Shown in pieces: positions 8,509 through 17,666 of a DNA stretch of 64,000 bases (position 1 is the first letter of the stretch; every line of letters starts with the position of its first letter). The notes under the pieces are model-generated. The model was not told the DNA's origin and made no database searches. It saw nothing but the letters and a program-made list of their open reading frames with translations. The stretch spans positions 62,001 to 126,000 of the forward strand of contig NZ_JAHLQF010000001.1 in NCBI RefSeq assembly GCF_018918285.1, written 5' to 3'. Made by a program: the position numbers and the translations under genes. This stretch comes from Clostridium mobile. Its GTDB lineage: Bacteria > Bacillota > Clostridia > Clostridiales > Clostridiaceae.

Positions 8509-10008
8509 ATGGTTATTAATATTAATGGCGCTACATTAAATGGAATACACGGATACCCTGTTAGTGTTGAAATTCATATAAGCAGAGGATTGCCTTCTTT
8601 TAACATAGTAGGTATTGGTGGAGTAGCGGTAAAGGAATCTAAAGATAGAGTACGAGCAGCCATTCTAAACTCCGGTTTTGAATTTCCTTTAGGTAGAATA
8701 ACAGTAAATTTAGCACCAGCAGATATAAAAAAAGAAGGTACATTATTAGATTTGCCTATAGCGATAGGAATATTGTGTGCAAGTAAACAAATCTACACAG
8801 ATAATTTAGATAAGTATCTATTCATAGGTGAATTATCATTATTAGGTAAGTTAAGAGATGTAAAGGGAGCTCTTCCAATCGTTATAGAAGGCATTCAAAA
8901 TAATATAAAGAAATACATAGTTCCTAAAGATAATAAAGATGAATGCTCCTTAGTAAAGGAAGCAAAAATTTATCCCTGTGATAGTTTAAATGATGCTATA
9001 AATACAATTAATGATGATAATATTAAACCCTACAAAATAGGTAAAATTAAAAATGACAATTCTCAATATAGAATAGATTTTTCAGAAGTAGTAGGTCAAC
9101 ATAGTGTAAAACGAGGAGTAGAAGTAGCCGCAGCTGGAAATCATAATTTAGTACTGTATGGACCACCAGGTACTGGTAAATCTATGATTGCTTATAGGAT
9201 ACCCACTATTTTGCCTGATATAACATATGAAGAGTCTCTAGAATGCACAAAAATCTATAGTGTATATGGGGATTTAGAGGAAGGACTAATATATAAAAGA
9301 CCTTTTAGAACTCCTCATCATACAGCTACTAAAATTGCATTAATAGGCGGAGGTGCTAAATTAATGCCTGGAGAGATTTCATTGGCTCATAATGGAGTGT
9401 TATTTTTAGATGAAATGTTAGAGTTTAAAAAAGATGTATTAGAAGCGTTAAGACAACCTTTAGAAAATAGAAGCGTAACCATATCAAAATTTTCAGGCTC
9501 TACAAAATATCCAAGCAACTTTATGTTAGTCGGAGCTTTTAATACCTGCCCCTGCTCCAAAATTCAATGTACTTGTTCTGAATATGAGAAAAATAGATAT
9601 CTAAAAAAACTATCTGGTCCTCTTTTAGATAGGATTGATTTGTTTTTACCTGTAGATTATGTAGAGCATAACCATATTATATCCACGGAAAAAACAAAAA
9701 AATCTAGAGACATTAAAAAAAGCATAGATAAGGCAAGAAAAATTCAATATGAAAGATTAAAAAAATATAATATAACTACTAATAGTGAAATGGATATGCC
9801 TTTAGTTAAAAGATATTGTACTTTAGAAAATGGTGCTGAGAAAATAATTAAGAAAATATACAATAAATATTCTCTAAGTACTAGAGCTTATACAAAAATT
9901 TTAAAGGTATCAAGGACTATAGCTGATTTAGATGAAAGAGATAGAATTTATGAGAGCGATTTAATCGAAGCACTACAATATAGAAAGTTTATAGAAGAAA
10001 TTATTTAA
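8509..10008 (+). CDS. comM: ComM/YifB family AAA+ ATPase (Mg chelatase-like)
   Basis: 499-residue AAA+ protein. In naturally competent bacteria ComM is a hexameric helicase that drives branch migration during integration of transforming DNA. Visible parts: N-terminal ChlI-like domain (MVININGATLNGIHG), Walker A GPPGTGKS (218-225), Walker B VLFLDE (297-302), a CPCSKIQCTC cluster (Cys347, 349, 354, 356) and the C-terminal Mg-chelatase domain. ATG 8509 fits ribosome site GAGGTG (8497-8502); two upstream in-frame starts overlap that site. It is followed by dprA, so the pair looks like a DNA-uptake processing unit. Confidence 0.94.
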   Translation: MVININGATLNGIHGYPVSVEIHISRGLPSFNIVGIGGVAVKESKDRVRAAILNSGFEFPLGRITVNLAPADIKKEGTLLDLPIAIGILCASKQIYTDNLDKYLFIGELSLLGKLRDVKGALPIVIEGIQNNIKKYIVPKDNKDECSLVKEAKIYPCDSLNDAINTINDDNIKPYKIGKIKNDNSQYRIDFSEVVGQHSVKRGVEVAAAGNHNLVLYGPPGTGKSMIAYRIPTILPDITYEESLECTKIYSVYGDLEEGLIYKRPFRTPHHTATKIALIGGGAKLMPGEISLAHNGVLFLDEMLEFKKDVLEALRQPLENRSVTISKFSGSTKYPSNFMLVGAFNTCPCSKIQCTCSEYEKNRYLKKLSGPLLDRIDLFLPVDYVEHNHIISTEKTKKSRDIKKSIDKARKIQYERLKKYNITTNSEMDMPLVKRYCTLENGAEKIIKKIYNKYSLSTRAYTKILKVSRTIADLDERDRIYESDLIEALQYRKFIEEII

Positions 10009-10021
10009 GGAGGTTTTTTAT

Positions 10022-11107
10022 GTGACAATCTATAATGTATGGTATTCTACTATTAAATTATCTAATAAGTTAAAACTTTATATATTAAAAAAGCTAGGTA
10101 GTACTGAGAAAATATATAACTATTGTAATTCAGATCAAAAAGTATTTGATGGTGAACTAGATGAAAATATTTTAAAGATAAAATTATTAAAGAGTTGGGA
10201 TATATTAAAAATAAACACCTTAATTGATTTGGTAAAATATAATCATATTAAAGTAATTGATTACTTTAATCAATCATATCCTATTAAATTACAAAACTTA
10301 GAGGACGCACCTTCCATTCTCTATTATAAAGGAAATATTTCTAAACTAAATGCTCCTTCAGTAAGTATTGTAGGCTCACGAAAAGCTTCCTATTATGGAA
10401 GAAAAGTAACTGATATAGTGTGTAGAGAGCTAAGCAAAAAAGAAGTTAATATTATCAGTGGAATGGCTATGGGTATTGATGCTTTTGCTCATTGGGGAGC
10501 TTTAAAAAACAATGCCTATACTTGCGCTATATTAGGTTCTGGTATTGATGTAATATATCCAAAAATCAATAAAGATCTATATTATAAAATATTAGAAAAA
10601 GGATGTATTATATCTGAATATCCTCCTGGAACTAGACCCTATGCCTATAATTTCCCATTAAGAAATAGAATAATTAGTGGATTAGGAGATGTTTTAATCG
10701 TTATAGAAGCTTCAGAAAAAAGTGGAACTCTGATCACTGCTGGTTGCGCGCTAGAACAGGGTAAGGACGTATTAGCTGTACCAGGTTCCATATTTTGCGA
10801 TACTAGCAAAGGAACTAATAAGCTCATAAAAGATGGAGCTTATCCATTAACGTCTATTGAAGATATTTTTCACTTAATCAATATGAATTATAATACTATA
10901 AATGAAAATGAAAGTACTGCTTTAAATATAGTTGAGAAAAAAATATACAATATATTATGTAGTGATCCTATACATATAGATGATTTGTATAAAATAACGA
11001 ATATTGACATAAAGGAACTATATGAGGTATTATTTGAATTGCAACTTAAAAATCAAATAACTTGCCTTTCTGGTAATTATTATGTTAGAATTGCAAATAG
11101 TATTTAA
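10022..11107 (+). CDS. dprA: DNA processing protein DprA
   Basis: 361-residue RecA loader that protects incoming single-stranded DNA in transformation. The Rossmann-like core is clear: SIVGSR (115-120), SGMAMGID (146-153), GSGIDVIYP, then SEYPPG and the GTLITAGCALEQG and VPGSI segments; a winged-helix-like C-terminus covers about 300-361. The N-terminal 100 residues are a helical SAM-like region. Start is GTG 10022 behind AAGGAGG, 13 bases after comM. Non-competent clostridia also retain the gene, so competence is not proven. Confidence 0.96.
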   Translation: MTIYNVWYSTIKLSNKLKLYILKKLGSTEKIYNYCNSDQKVFDGELDENILKIKLLKSWDILKINTLIDLVKYNHIKVIDYFNQSYPIKLQNLEDAPSILYYKGNISKLNAPSVSIVGSRKASYYGRKVTDIVCRELSKKEVNIISGMAMGIDAFAHWGALKNNAYTCAILGSGIDVIYPKINKDLYYKILEKGCIISEYPPGTRPYAYNFPLRNRIISGLGDVLIVIEASEKSGTLITAGCALEQGKDVLAVPGSIFCDTSKGTNKLIKDGAYPLTSIEDIFHLINMNYNTINENESTALNIVEKKIYNILCSDPIHIDDLYKITNIDIKELYEVLFELQLKNQITCLSGNYYVRIANSI

Positions 11108-11163
11108 TATATTAATTTTCAAATTCTATGTTATATAAATTTAAATTAAGGATATAAATAATC

Positions 11164-11213
11164 TTATCAGAAATTAGTTGAATAGGGGGTGTATTCTGAT
11201 ATTATTTATCAGA
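11164..11213 (+). promoter_or_regulatory. topA upstream region: repeated TTATCAGA and hairpin
   Basis: TTATCAGA occurs at 11164-11171 and 11206-11213, with the inverted copy TCTGATA at 11195-11201. The last two form a 7-bp stem with a five-base loop between the G-rich ribosome-like site GGGGGTG (11184-11190) and the topA ATG 11221. A promoter reading is also possible: TTGAAT (11178-11183), 16 bp, TATTAT (11200-11205). The two readings compete. Confidence 0.4.
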
Positions 11214-11220
11214 GATTAAG

Positions 11221-13308
11221 ATGGGACAAAAACTTGTTATAGTAGAATCACCAGCTAAAGCTAAAACTATCGGAAAATATTTAGGTAAAAATTTTATAGT
11301 AGAAGCCTCTATGGGTCACGTGAGAGACTTGCCCAAAAGTCAATTGGGTGTTGATATAGATAATAATTATGCTCCTAAATATATAACTATAAGAGGTAAA
11401 GGGGATTTATTAGAAAAGCTAAAAAAAGAAGCTAAAAAATGTGATGAAATATATTTAGCTACGGACCCAGATAGAGAAGGAGAAGCTATATCTTGGCATT
11501 TATTAAAAGCTTTAAAGATGGATGAAGGGAAAAAATGTAGAATAGTGTTTCATGAAATCACTAAAAATGCTATCAAAAATGCTATCAAAGAGCCAAGAGA
11601 AATAAATATAAACTTAGTCAATGCCCAACAAGCTAGAAGAGTGTTAGATAGATTAGTTGGGTATGAAATTAGCCCTATATTATGGAAGAAAGTAAAATGG
11701 GGATTAAGCGCAGGTAGAGTTCAATCTGTTGCTTTAAAATTATTATGCGATAGAGAGAGGGAAATAGAGAAATTTATCCCTAAGGAATATTGGAGTATAG
11801 AATGTAATTTAAAAAAGGAAAAAGATAAAGGAGCTTTCTTAGTTAAACTTTGGTCAAAGGATAATAAGAAAATAGAAATTAACAATAAAGAAGAAAATGA
11901 TAAAATTATAAATGATTTGAACGATAAAGATTTTAAGGTTAAGAATATCAAAAAATCTACCAAAGCTAAGAATCCATTGCCTCCTTTTACCACTAGTACA
12001 TTGCAGCAGGACGCTTATAGGAAATTAAACTTTACAACAAAGAGAACTATGTCTATTGCTCAACAGTTATATGAAGGAATTGATATAAAAGGACATGGTA
12101 CTGTAGGTTTAATTACTTATATGAGAACAGACTCTTTAAGAATATCAAAAGAAGCTCAGGAAGCAGCTCAAAGCTATATAACAAATAACTTTGGAAAAGA
12201 ATATATTCCAGAAGCGCCAAAAGAATATAAAAGTAAAAAGAATATACAAGACGCTCACGAAGCTGTAAGACCAACAAATATTGAAATTACTCCTAGTATA
12301 GCAAGAAATAGCTTAACGGATGAACAGTTTAAAATATATAGTTTGATTTGGAATAGATTCATAGCTTGCCAAATGGCTTCCTCTAAATTAAATACAATTA
12401 CTATTGAAGTAGAAAATGGTCCTTATTTATTTAAAGCATCAGGTTCAACAGTAGTATTTGACGGTTTCATGAAAGTGTATGAATACTCTACTGATGATGA
12501 AAAAGAAAATATAAAGTTGCCGGAACTATCCATAGGTGAAAAGCTTATAAAAAAATCAATTGAAGGAAAACAGCATTTTACTCAACCTCCTGGTAGATTT
12601 TCTGAAGCTACTCTAGTTAAAACCTTAGAAGAAAACGGAATAGGAAGGCCGAGTACCTATGCTCCTATAATATCAACTTTATTAGAAAGAAAGTATATTG
12701 AAAGGGAAAAGAAAACCCTTAAATCTACAGAGTTAGGTTTTATAGTAAATGACATTATGGCTGAGTACTTTAAACCTATAGTAGATGTAGAGTTTACAGC
12801 TGAGATGGAAGATAAATTGGATAGTGTAGAGGAAGGATCTGAAGATTGGACTAAAATAGTTGGTGAATTCTTTAACCCTTTAAGAGATCTTATAGCTGTT
12901 GCTGAAAAAGAAGTTGCTAAAGTAACTATTGAAGATAAAGTAACTGACACTCAGTGCGAAAAATGTGGTAAATACATGGTGATTAAGCAAGGAAGATTCG
13001 GACAATTTTTAGCATGTCCTGGATATCCTGAATGTAAAAATACAAAAGCCATAGTTGAAGAAGTAGACGCTAAATGCCCTAAATGTGGTGGAAATATAGT
13101 TGTTAAAAAGAGTAAAAAGGGTAGAAAATTTTATGGATGTAGTAAATATCCAGAATGTACATTTGTAAGCTGGTTTGAGCCTGTTGATGAAAAGTGTTCT
13201 GTATGTAGCGGTAATATGGTAAAAAAATACAGTAAAGCTAAAGGAAATTATCTCGAATGTACAAATGAGGAGTGTAAAAACAAAGTTTATACTGAAGGAA
13301 ACAATTAA
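11221..13308 (+). CDS. topA: DNA topoisomerase I
   Basis: 695-residue type IA topoisomerase that relaxes negative supercoils. The TOPRIM domain shows IVESPAKAKTIGKYLG and the metal-binding TDPDREGEAIS (about 81-91). The active-site tyrosine is Tyr300 in GLITYMRTDS. Three C-terminal four-cysteine zinc ribbons begin at about residue 579, typical of the full-length enzyme. No in-frame start exists upstream before a stop at 11197, and MGQKLVIVESPAKA is the family start, so ATG 11221 is secure although its ribosome site is unusual. In B. subtilis trmFO, xerC and clpQY lie between topA and codY; here codY follows directly. Confidence 0.97.
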   Translation: MGQKLVIVESPAKAKTIGKYLGKNFIVEASMGHVRDLPKSQLGVDIDNNYAPKYITIRGKGDLLEKLKKEAKKCDEIYLATDPDREGEAISWHLLKALKMDEGKKCRIVFHEITKNAIKNAIKEPREININLVNAQQARRVLDRLVGYEISPILWKKVKWGLSAGRVQSVALKLLCDREREIEKFIPKEYWSIECNLKKEKDKGAFLVKLWSKDNKKIEINNKEENDKIINDLNDKDFKVKNIKKSTKAKNPLPPFTTSTLQQDAYRKLNFTTKRTMSIAQQLYEGIDIKGHGTVGLITYMRTDSLRISKEAQEAAQSYITNNFGKEYIPEAPKEYKSKKNIQDAHEAVRPTNIEITPSIARNSLTDEQFKIYSLIWNRFIACQMASSKLNTITIEVENGPYLFKASGSTVVFDGFMKVYEYSTDDEKENIKLPELSIGEKLIKKSIEGKQHFTQPPGRFSEATLVKTLEENGIGRPSTYAPIISTLLERKYIEREKKTLKSTELGFIVNDIMAEYFKPIVDVEFTAEMEDKLDSVEEGSEDWTKIVGEFFNPLRDLIAVAEKEVAKVTIEDKVTDTQCEKCGKYMVIKQGRFGQFLACPGYPECKNTKAIVEEVDAKCPKCGGNIVVKKSKKGRKFYGCSKYPECTFVSWFEPVDEKCSVCSGNMVKKYSKAKGNYLECTNEECKNKVYTEGNN

Positions 13309-13362
13309 GTTGAATTTTGTCGAATAAATGTTAATATTATATTAAAAATTACCCTAATATGG

Positions 13363-13391
13363 TTGAAATTTAATAATTAGTATGATATTAT
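13363..13391 (+). promoter_or_regulatory. Sigma-A-type promoter for codY
   Basis: TTGAAA (13363-13368), a 17-bp spacer and TATTAT (13386-13391). It lies about 130 bases before codY. No CodY box-like sequence was recognised by eye. Confidence 0.55.
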
Positions 13392-13523
13392 TATTAAATA
13401 CAAGACAAACAATTCTAAATATTAAAAAAAGTCTTAAAAATCCTGATAATATAAAAGGACAATTTATTTTATTCGATTATAGATATCAGTTTATATTTAA
13501 ATTTTAGAGGAGGAATTTTGAAC

Positions 13524-14300
13524 ATGTCATCGCTATTAACTAAAACAAGAAAACTAAATAAAATACTACAAAAGTCTGGTACTGAGCCAGTAGTATTTGA
13601 CGATATATGTAAGCTTTTAAGTGATGTATTAAACTGTAATATATATATATTAAGTAAAAAAGGTAAAATCTTAGGATATGACCTATCTACAGGTTTCGAA
13701 TGTAATGTGGTTAAAGATAGAGTTGTTGAGGAAATGAGATTCCCAGACTTTTATAACAATAAATTATTAAACGTTCATGAAACTTTATCAAACTTAACAA
13801 ATAACGGTAAATGTGTGTTTGAAGAACACGGAGAATGTGCTATAGAAAATAAAAATACTACTATAGTACCTATAAATGGTAACAGAGAAAGATTAGGTAC
13901 ATTATTATTAGCTAGATTTGATGATCTATTTACAGATGATGATTTAATTTTAGCTGAATACAGCGCAACTATAATTGGAATGGAAATCTTGAGAGCAAAA
14001 CAAGATGAAATAGAAGAAGAAGCAAGAAAGAAAGCAGTAGTTCAACTTGCTATAGGCACATTATCATATTCTGAATTAGAAGCTGTAGAACATATATTCA
14101 ATGAATTAGACGGAACTGAAGGATTACTTGTTGCTTCTAAAATAGCTGATAAAGTAGGAATAACTAGATCAGTTATAGTAAATGCATTAAGAAAATTTGA
14201 AAGTGCTGGTGTTATAGAATCCAGATCCTTAGGTATGAAAGGAACACATATTAAAATTCTTAATGAAAAACTTTTAGAGGAATTGAAAAAAATTAAATAA
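13524..14300 (+). CDS. codY: GTP-sensing transcriptional pleiotropic repressor CodY
   Basis: 258-residue global regulator that represses starvation, amino-acid and often toxin or sporulation genes when GTP and branched-chain amino acids are plentiful. It has the N-terminal GAF domain ([16 protein letters not shown] onward) and the almost invariant winged helix-turn-helix [22 protein letters not shown] (about 204-225). ATG 13524 gives family length with GAGGAGG (13507-13513); an in-frame TTG two codons earlier is too near that site. It stands alone between its own promoter and a hairpin. Confidence 0.97.
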   Translation: MSSLLTKTRKLNKILQKSGTEPVVFDDICKLLSDVLNCNIYILSKKGKILGYDLSTGFECNVVKDRVVEEMRFPDFYNNKLLNVHETLSNLTNNGKCVFEEHGECAIENKNTTIVPINGNRERLGTLLLARFDDLFTDDDLILAEYSATIIGMEILRAKQDEIEEEARKKAVVQLAIGTLSYSELEAVEHIFNELDGTEGLLVASKIADKVGITRSVIVNALRKFESAGVIESRSLGMKGTHIKILNEKLLEELKKIK

Positions 14301-14306
14301 TTTCTA

Positions 14307-14337
14307 AAGCAGGATGCAATATATTTACATCCTGCTT
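14307..14337 (+). terminator. Hairpin after codY, probable terminator
   Basis: A 10-bp perfect stem (AAGCAGGATG, 14307-14316; partner 14328-14337) lies seven bases after the codY stop. The following sequence is AT-rich but lacks a continuous T run, so it may be a weak terminator or mainly a 3'-end stabiliser. Confidence 0.65.
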
Positions 14338-14386
14338 ATATATTGCTAAAAAACAATCCATTTATTAGGTTTTTTAAATATTTTTA

Positions 14387-14415
14387 TTGAATAGAATAAA
14401 TTCATATGATATACT
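14387..14415 (+). promoter_or_regulatory. Sigma-A-type promoter for rpsB-tsf
   Basis: TTGAAT (14387-14392), exactly 17 bp, then TATACT (14410-14415), preceded by an extended -10 TGA. It is well placed for transcription starting near 14422. Confidence 0.75.
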
Positions 14416-14505
14416 ACACTAGGTAAGAAAAATACACACATTACCTAATCTATGAATGGTGCCACATGGTAGTTTATAGATATGACGGTAATGGAGGTTA
14501 AAACC
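14416..14505 (+). promoter_or_regulatory. Candidate rpsB (S2) leader
   Basis: The leader between the promoter and rpsB opens with a hairpin, TAGGTAA (14420-14426) pairing with TTACCTA (14441-14447), followed by a GC-richer segment around GGTGCCACATGG. An S2-responsive leader is known in other bacteria; whether this belongs to that class is inference from position only. Confidence 0.4.
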
Positions 14506-14520
14506 AAGGAGGTAAATTTT

Positions 14521-15222
14521 ATGTCAGTAATATCAATGAAACAATTACTAGAAGCTGGTGTACATTTTGGACACCAAACAAGAAGATGGAACCCTAAGAT
14601 GGCTCCATATATCTTTACAGAAAGAAACGGAATCTATATCATAGATTTACAGAAAACTGTAAAGAAAGTAGAAGAAGCTTACAACTTCATAAAAGAGGTT
14701 TCTGCTGAAGGAAAAGATGTTCTATTTGTTGGAACTAAAAAACAAGCTCAAGAAGCAATTCAAGAAGAAGCTGTAAGATCTAACATGCACTTTGTTAATA
14801 ACAGATGGCTAGGTGGTATGTTAACTAACTTCTCAACAATAAAAGGAAGAATAAAAACTTTAGAAGAATTAGAACAAATGGAACAAGATGGAACATTTGA
14901 CGTTCTTCCAAAGAAAGAAGTTACTAAACTTAAACTTGAAGAAGAAAAACTTGAAAAGAACTTAGGCGGAATCAAAAACATGGATTCTAGAAATGTTGGG
15001 GCTCTATTTGTAGTAGATCCAAGAAAAGAAAAAAATGCTATTTCAGAAGCTAAAATTTTAGGTATACCAGTAGTAGCTATTGTAGATACTAACTGTGATC
15101 CAGATGAAGTTGACTATGTAATTCCAGGAAATGACGATGCTATAAGAGCTGTTAAATTAATAACTGCAAAAATGGCTGACGCTGTTTTAGAAGGAAGACA
15201 AGGTGAACAATTAGCTGAGTAA
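14521..15222 (+). CDS. rpsB: 30S ribosomal protein S2
   Basis: 233-residue small-subunit protein. Family landmarks: [40 protein letters not shown], the coiled-coil hairpin around 118-145, and the C-terminal [13 protein letters not shown] and PGNDDA. ATG 14521 follows AAGGAGG (14506-14512). The same frame is open upstream to another ATG at 14482, but that would add 13 residues that the family lacks. It is paired with tsf, the near-universal order. Confidence 0.97.
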   Translation: MSVISMKQLLEAGVHFGHQTRRWNPKMAPYIFTERNGIYIIDLQKTVKKVEEAYNFIKEVSAEGKDVLFVGTKKQAQEAIQEEAVRSNMHFVNNRWLGGMLTNFSTIKGRIKTLEELEQMEQDGTFDVLPKKEVTKLKLEEEKLEKNLGGIKNMDSRNVGALFVVDPRKEKNAISEAKILGIPVVAIVDTNCDPDEVDYVIPGNDDAIRAVKLITAKMADAVLEGRQGEQLAE

Positions 15223-15225
15223 TAA

Positions 15226-15260
15226 AAAAGGTAGATGGATCTTGCGTCCATTTACCTTTT
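15226..15260 (+). terminator. Terminator-like hairpin between rpsB and tsf
   Basis: Stem AAAAGGTA..ATGGA (15226-15239) pairs with TCCAT..TACCTTTT (15247-15260) around one internal mismatch. It probably tunes the S2 to EF-Ts ratio by partial termination. Confidence 0.75.
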
Positions 15261-15290
15261 AACAAGTAAATAGAACAGGAGGAACTGATT

Positions 15291-16208
15291 ATGATTACTG
15301 CACAAATGGTTAAGGAATTAAGAGAAAAGACCGGAGCAGGTATGATGGACTGTAAAAAAGCTTTATCCGAAAGCAACGGAGATATGGAAAAGGCTGTAGA
15401 AATATTAAGAGAAAAAGGTTTAGCAGCTGCAGCTAAAAAAGCTGGAAGAATTGCTGCTGAAGGTTTAGTTGAAACTTACATATCAGATGATAAGAGAAGT
15501 GGAGCTATAGTTGAAGTAAACTGCGAAACAGACTTTGTTGCTGCTAATGATGAATTTAAATTATTAGCTTCAAACATTGCAAAGCAGGCTCTTTTAACTA
15601 AAGCAACTACTGTTGAAGAGCTTGTAGAAGAAAAATACATAGCTGATGAAAGCACTACTATTAAAGATGCTCTTACAGCTTTAATAGCAAAATTAGGAGA
15701 AAATATGTCAATAAGAAGATTTAGTAACTTCGTTGTTGACAATGGTATAGTAGAAAGCTATATTCATGGTGCTGGAAGAATAGGCGTTCTTGTTAAATTA
15801 GAATGTGAAAAAGATAGCGAAATATTAACTGAAGTAGCTAAAGATGTTGCTATGCAAGTAGCAGCAGCTAATCCATCTTTCTTAAATAGAGACGCAGTTG
15901 ACCATGATGTTTTAAACAAAGAAAGAGAAATATATAGAGTTCAAGCATTAAATGAAGGAAAACCAGAAAAAATCGTTGACAAAATGGTTGACGGAAGAAT
16001 TGAAAAATACTATAAAGAAAACTGCTTAATAGAACAACTTTGGGTTAAAAATCCTGATTTAACAATAACAAAATACTTAAATGAAAAATCTAAAGAAGTT
16101 GGAGCAGAAATAACAGTAACTGGTTATGTGAGATTTGAAAGAGGCGAAGGAATAGAAAAGATAGAAGAAGACTTTGCTGAAGAAGTAAGAAAGCAGATGC
16201 AGCAATAG
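15291..16208 (+). CDS. tsf: Translation elongation factor Ts
   Basis: 305-residue nucleotide exchange factor for EF-Tu. The start [25 protein letters not shown] (UBA-like domain) and the exchange motif in [11 protein letters not shown] are diagnostic, and two dimerisation subdomains follow. Length is normal for the E. coli-like form. It has a strong ribosome site (AGGAGG) and is bracketed by hairpins on both sides. Confidence 0.97.
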   Translation: MITAQMVKELREKTGAGMMDCKKALSESNGDMEKAVEILREKGLAAAAKKAGRIAAEGLVETYISDDKRSGAIVEVNCETDFVAANDEFKLLASNIAKQALLTKATTVEELVEEKYIADESTTIKDALTALIAKLGENMSIRRFSNFVVDNGIVESYIHGAGRIGVLVKLECEKDSEILTEVAKDVAMQVAAANPSFLNRDAVDHDVLNKEREIYRVQALNEGKPEKIVDKMVDGRIEKYYKENCLIEQLWVKNPDLTITKYLNEKSKEVGAEITVTGYVRFERGEGIEKIEEDFAEEVRKQMQQ

Positions 16209-16220
16209 TACTGATAATTT

Positions 16221-16250
16221 AAAAGAGAACACCAGGTGTTCTCTTTTTTT
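16221..16250 (+). terminator. Strong intrinsic terminator after tsf
   Basis: Thirteen-base arms (left arm AAAAGAGAACACC, 16221-16233; right arm 16235-16247) are followed by a T run. The single central base means the innermost pairs probably open. Confidence 0.92.
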
Positions 16251-16316
16251 AAAATACAAATCCATTCAATTTAGAAATTACTATGTAATTTTTAACATTT
16301 TGGAGGTATAATATAT

Positions 16317-17030
16317 ATGAATAATATTAAATTTAAAAGAATAATGTTAAAGCTTTCAGGAGAGGCTTTAGCTGGTGAAAAAGGATATGGAATTGATTTT
16401 GAGATTGTTACAGAAATAGCTAAACAAATAAAAGAACTAGTAGACATGGGAGTAGAAATAGGCGCAGTAGTAGGTGGCGGAAACATCTGGAGAGGACGAA
16501 ATGGCGATGGCATGGATAGAACCACTGCTGACTATATGGGAATGTTAGCTACTTGTATAAACGCAATGGCTCTTCAAGACTCACTTGAGCAATTGGGTGT
16601 TAATACAAGAGTACAGACTGCTATAGAAATGAAAGAAGTAGCAGAGCCTTTTATAAGAAGACGTGCTATGAGGCATTTAGAAAAGGGAAGAGTGGTTATT
16701 TTTGCAGCTGGAACCGGTAACCCGTATTTTTCAACAGATACTACCGCAGCATTAAGAGCAGCAGAAATAGAAGCAGAAGTTATACTATTAGCTAAAAAGG
16801 TAGATGGTGTATATGATAAAGATCCTTATAAACATACTGATGCTAAAAAATTTGAAACATTAACTTATATTGATGTATTAGATAAAGGGCTTCAGGTAAT
16901 GGATTCTACTGCCACATCTTTATGCATGGACAACAATATTCCTATTTTAGTATTTGGACTTGATTCTCCTGAAAATATTAAGAAAGCCGTAACTGGCGAA
17001 AAAATGGGGACACTAGTGTGTAAAGGATAA
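16317..17030 (+). CDS. pyrH: Uridylate kinase
   Basis: 237-residue hexameric UMP kinase of the amino-acid kinase fold, giving UDP for nucleic acid and envelope precursors. Landmarks: [19 protein letters not shown], the DYMGMLAT segment, [14 protein letters not shown] and [12 protein letters not shown] 16317 follows TGGAGG. frr starts 14 bases downstream, forming the usual pyrH-frr pair. Confidence 0.97.
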   Translation: MNNIKFKRIMLKLSGEALAGEKGYGIDFEIVTEIAKQIKELVDMGVEIGAVVGGGNIWRGRNGDGMDRTTADYMGMLATCINAMALQDSLEQLGVNTRVQTAIEMKEVAEPFIRRRAMRHLEKGRVVIFAAGTGNPYFSTDTTAALRAAEIEAEVILLAKKVDGVYDKDPYKHTDAKKFETLTYIDVLDKGLQVMDSTATSLCMDNNIPILVFGLDSPENIKKAVTGEKMGTLVCKG

Positions 17031-17044
17031 GGGAGGTTAATAGT

Positions 17045-17602
17045 ATGTTAAAAGACATAATTAATAATGCAGATGAAAAAATGCAAAAGACTATAAATGT
17101 ACTTAAAAAAGATTTAGCATCAATGAAAGCTGGAAGAGCTAATCCTGCTATGCTAGATAAGATTGAAGCTGAATATTATGGTACTATGACGCCTTTAAAT
17201 CAATTGGGTAGTGTATCAGTTCCTGAACCAAGAATTTTACAAATTCAACCTTGGGATAAAGCGGCTATAAAAGCTATTGAAAAGGCTATTTTAAAATCAG
17301 ATTTAGGGTTAAATCCATCAAGTGATGGTGTAGTTATTAGATTAATAATACCTGAACTAACAGAAGAGACAAGAAAAAATATTGTTAAAACTGTTAGGAA
17401 AACTGGTGAAGAAGCAAAAATTGCTATAAGAGCTGTAAGAAGAGATTGTAATGATAAATTAAAATCTCTAAAAAAGGAAGCTGATATTTCCGAAGATGAT
17501 ATTAAAAAAACAGAAGAAGAAATTCAAAAGAAAACCGATAATTTTGTTAAAGAAATAGATAAAATTCTAGATGTAAAAGAAAAAGAAATAATGTCTATTT
17601 AA
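17045..17602 (+). CDS. frr: Ribosome recycling factor
   Basis: 185-residue factor that, with EF-G, splits post-termination ribosomes. The family signature is clear: MKAGRANPAMLDKIEAEYYG, PLNQLG, EPRILQIQPWDK, IRLIIPELTEETRK and the RRDCND segment. Length is exactly typical. It is followed by a terminator that separates it from uppS. Confidence 0.97.
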   Translation: MLKDIINNADEKMQKTINVLKKDLASMKAGRANPAMLDKIEAEYYGTMTPLNQLGSVSVPEPRILQIQPWDKAAIKAIEKAILKSDLGLNPSSDGVVIRLIIPELTEETRKNIVKTVRKTGEEAKIAIRAVRRDCNDKLKSLKKEADISEDDIKKTEEEIQKKTDNFVKEIDKILDVKEKEIMSI

Positions 17603-17610
17603 TACTTTTT

Positions 17611-17637
17611 AAAACCTGCGTTTTCCGCAGGTTTTGT
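17611..17637 (+). terminator. Intrinsic terminator after frr
   Basis: Perfect stem AAAACCTGCG (17611-17620) with CGCAGGTTTT (17626-17635) and a five-base loop. The 3' T stretch is short. Confidence 0.85.
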
Positions 17638-17666
17638 TACTAAAGGAAGTTGGAGTGGAGAAATAT

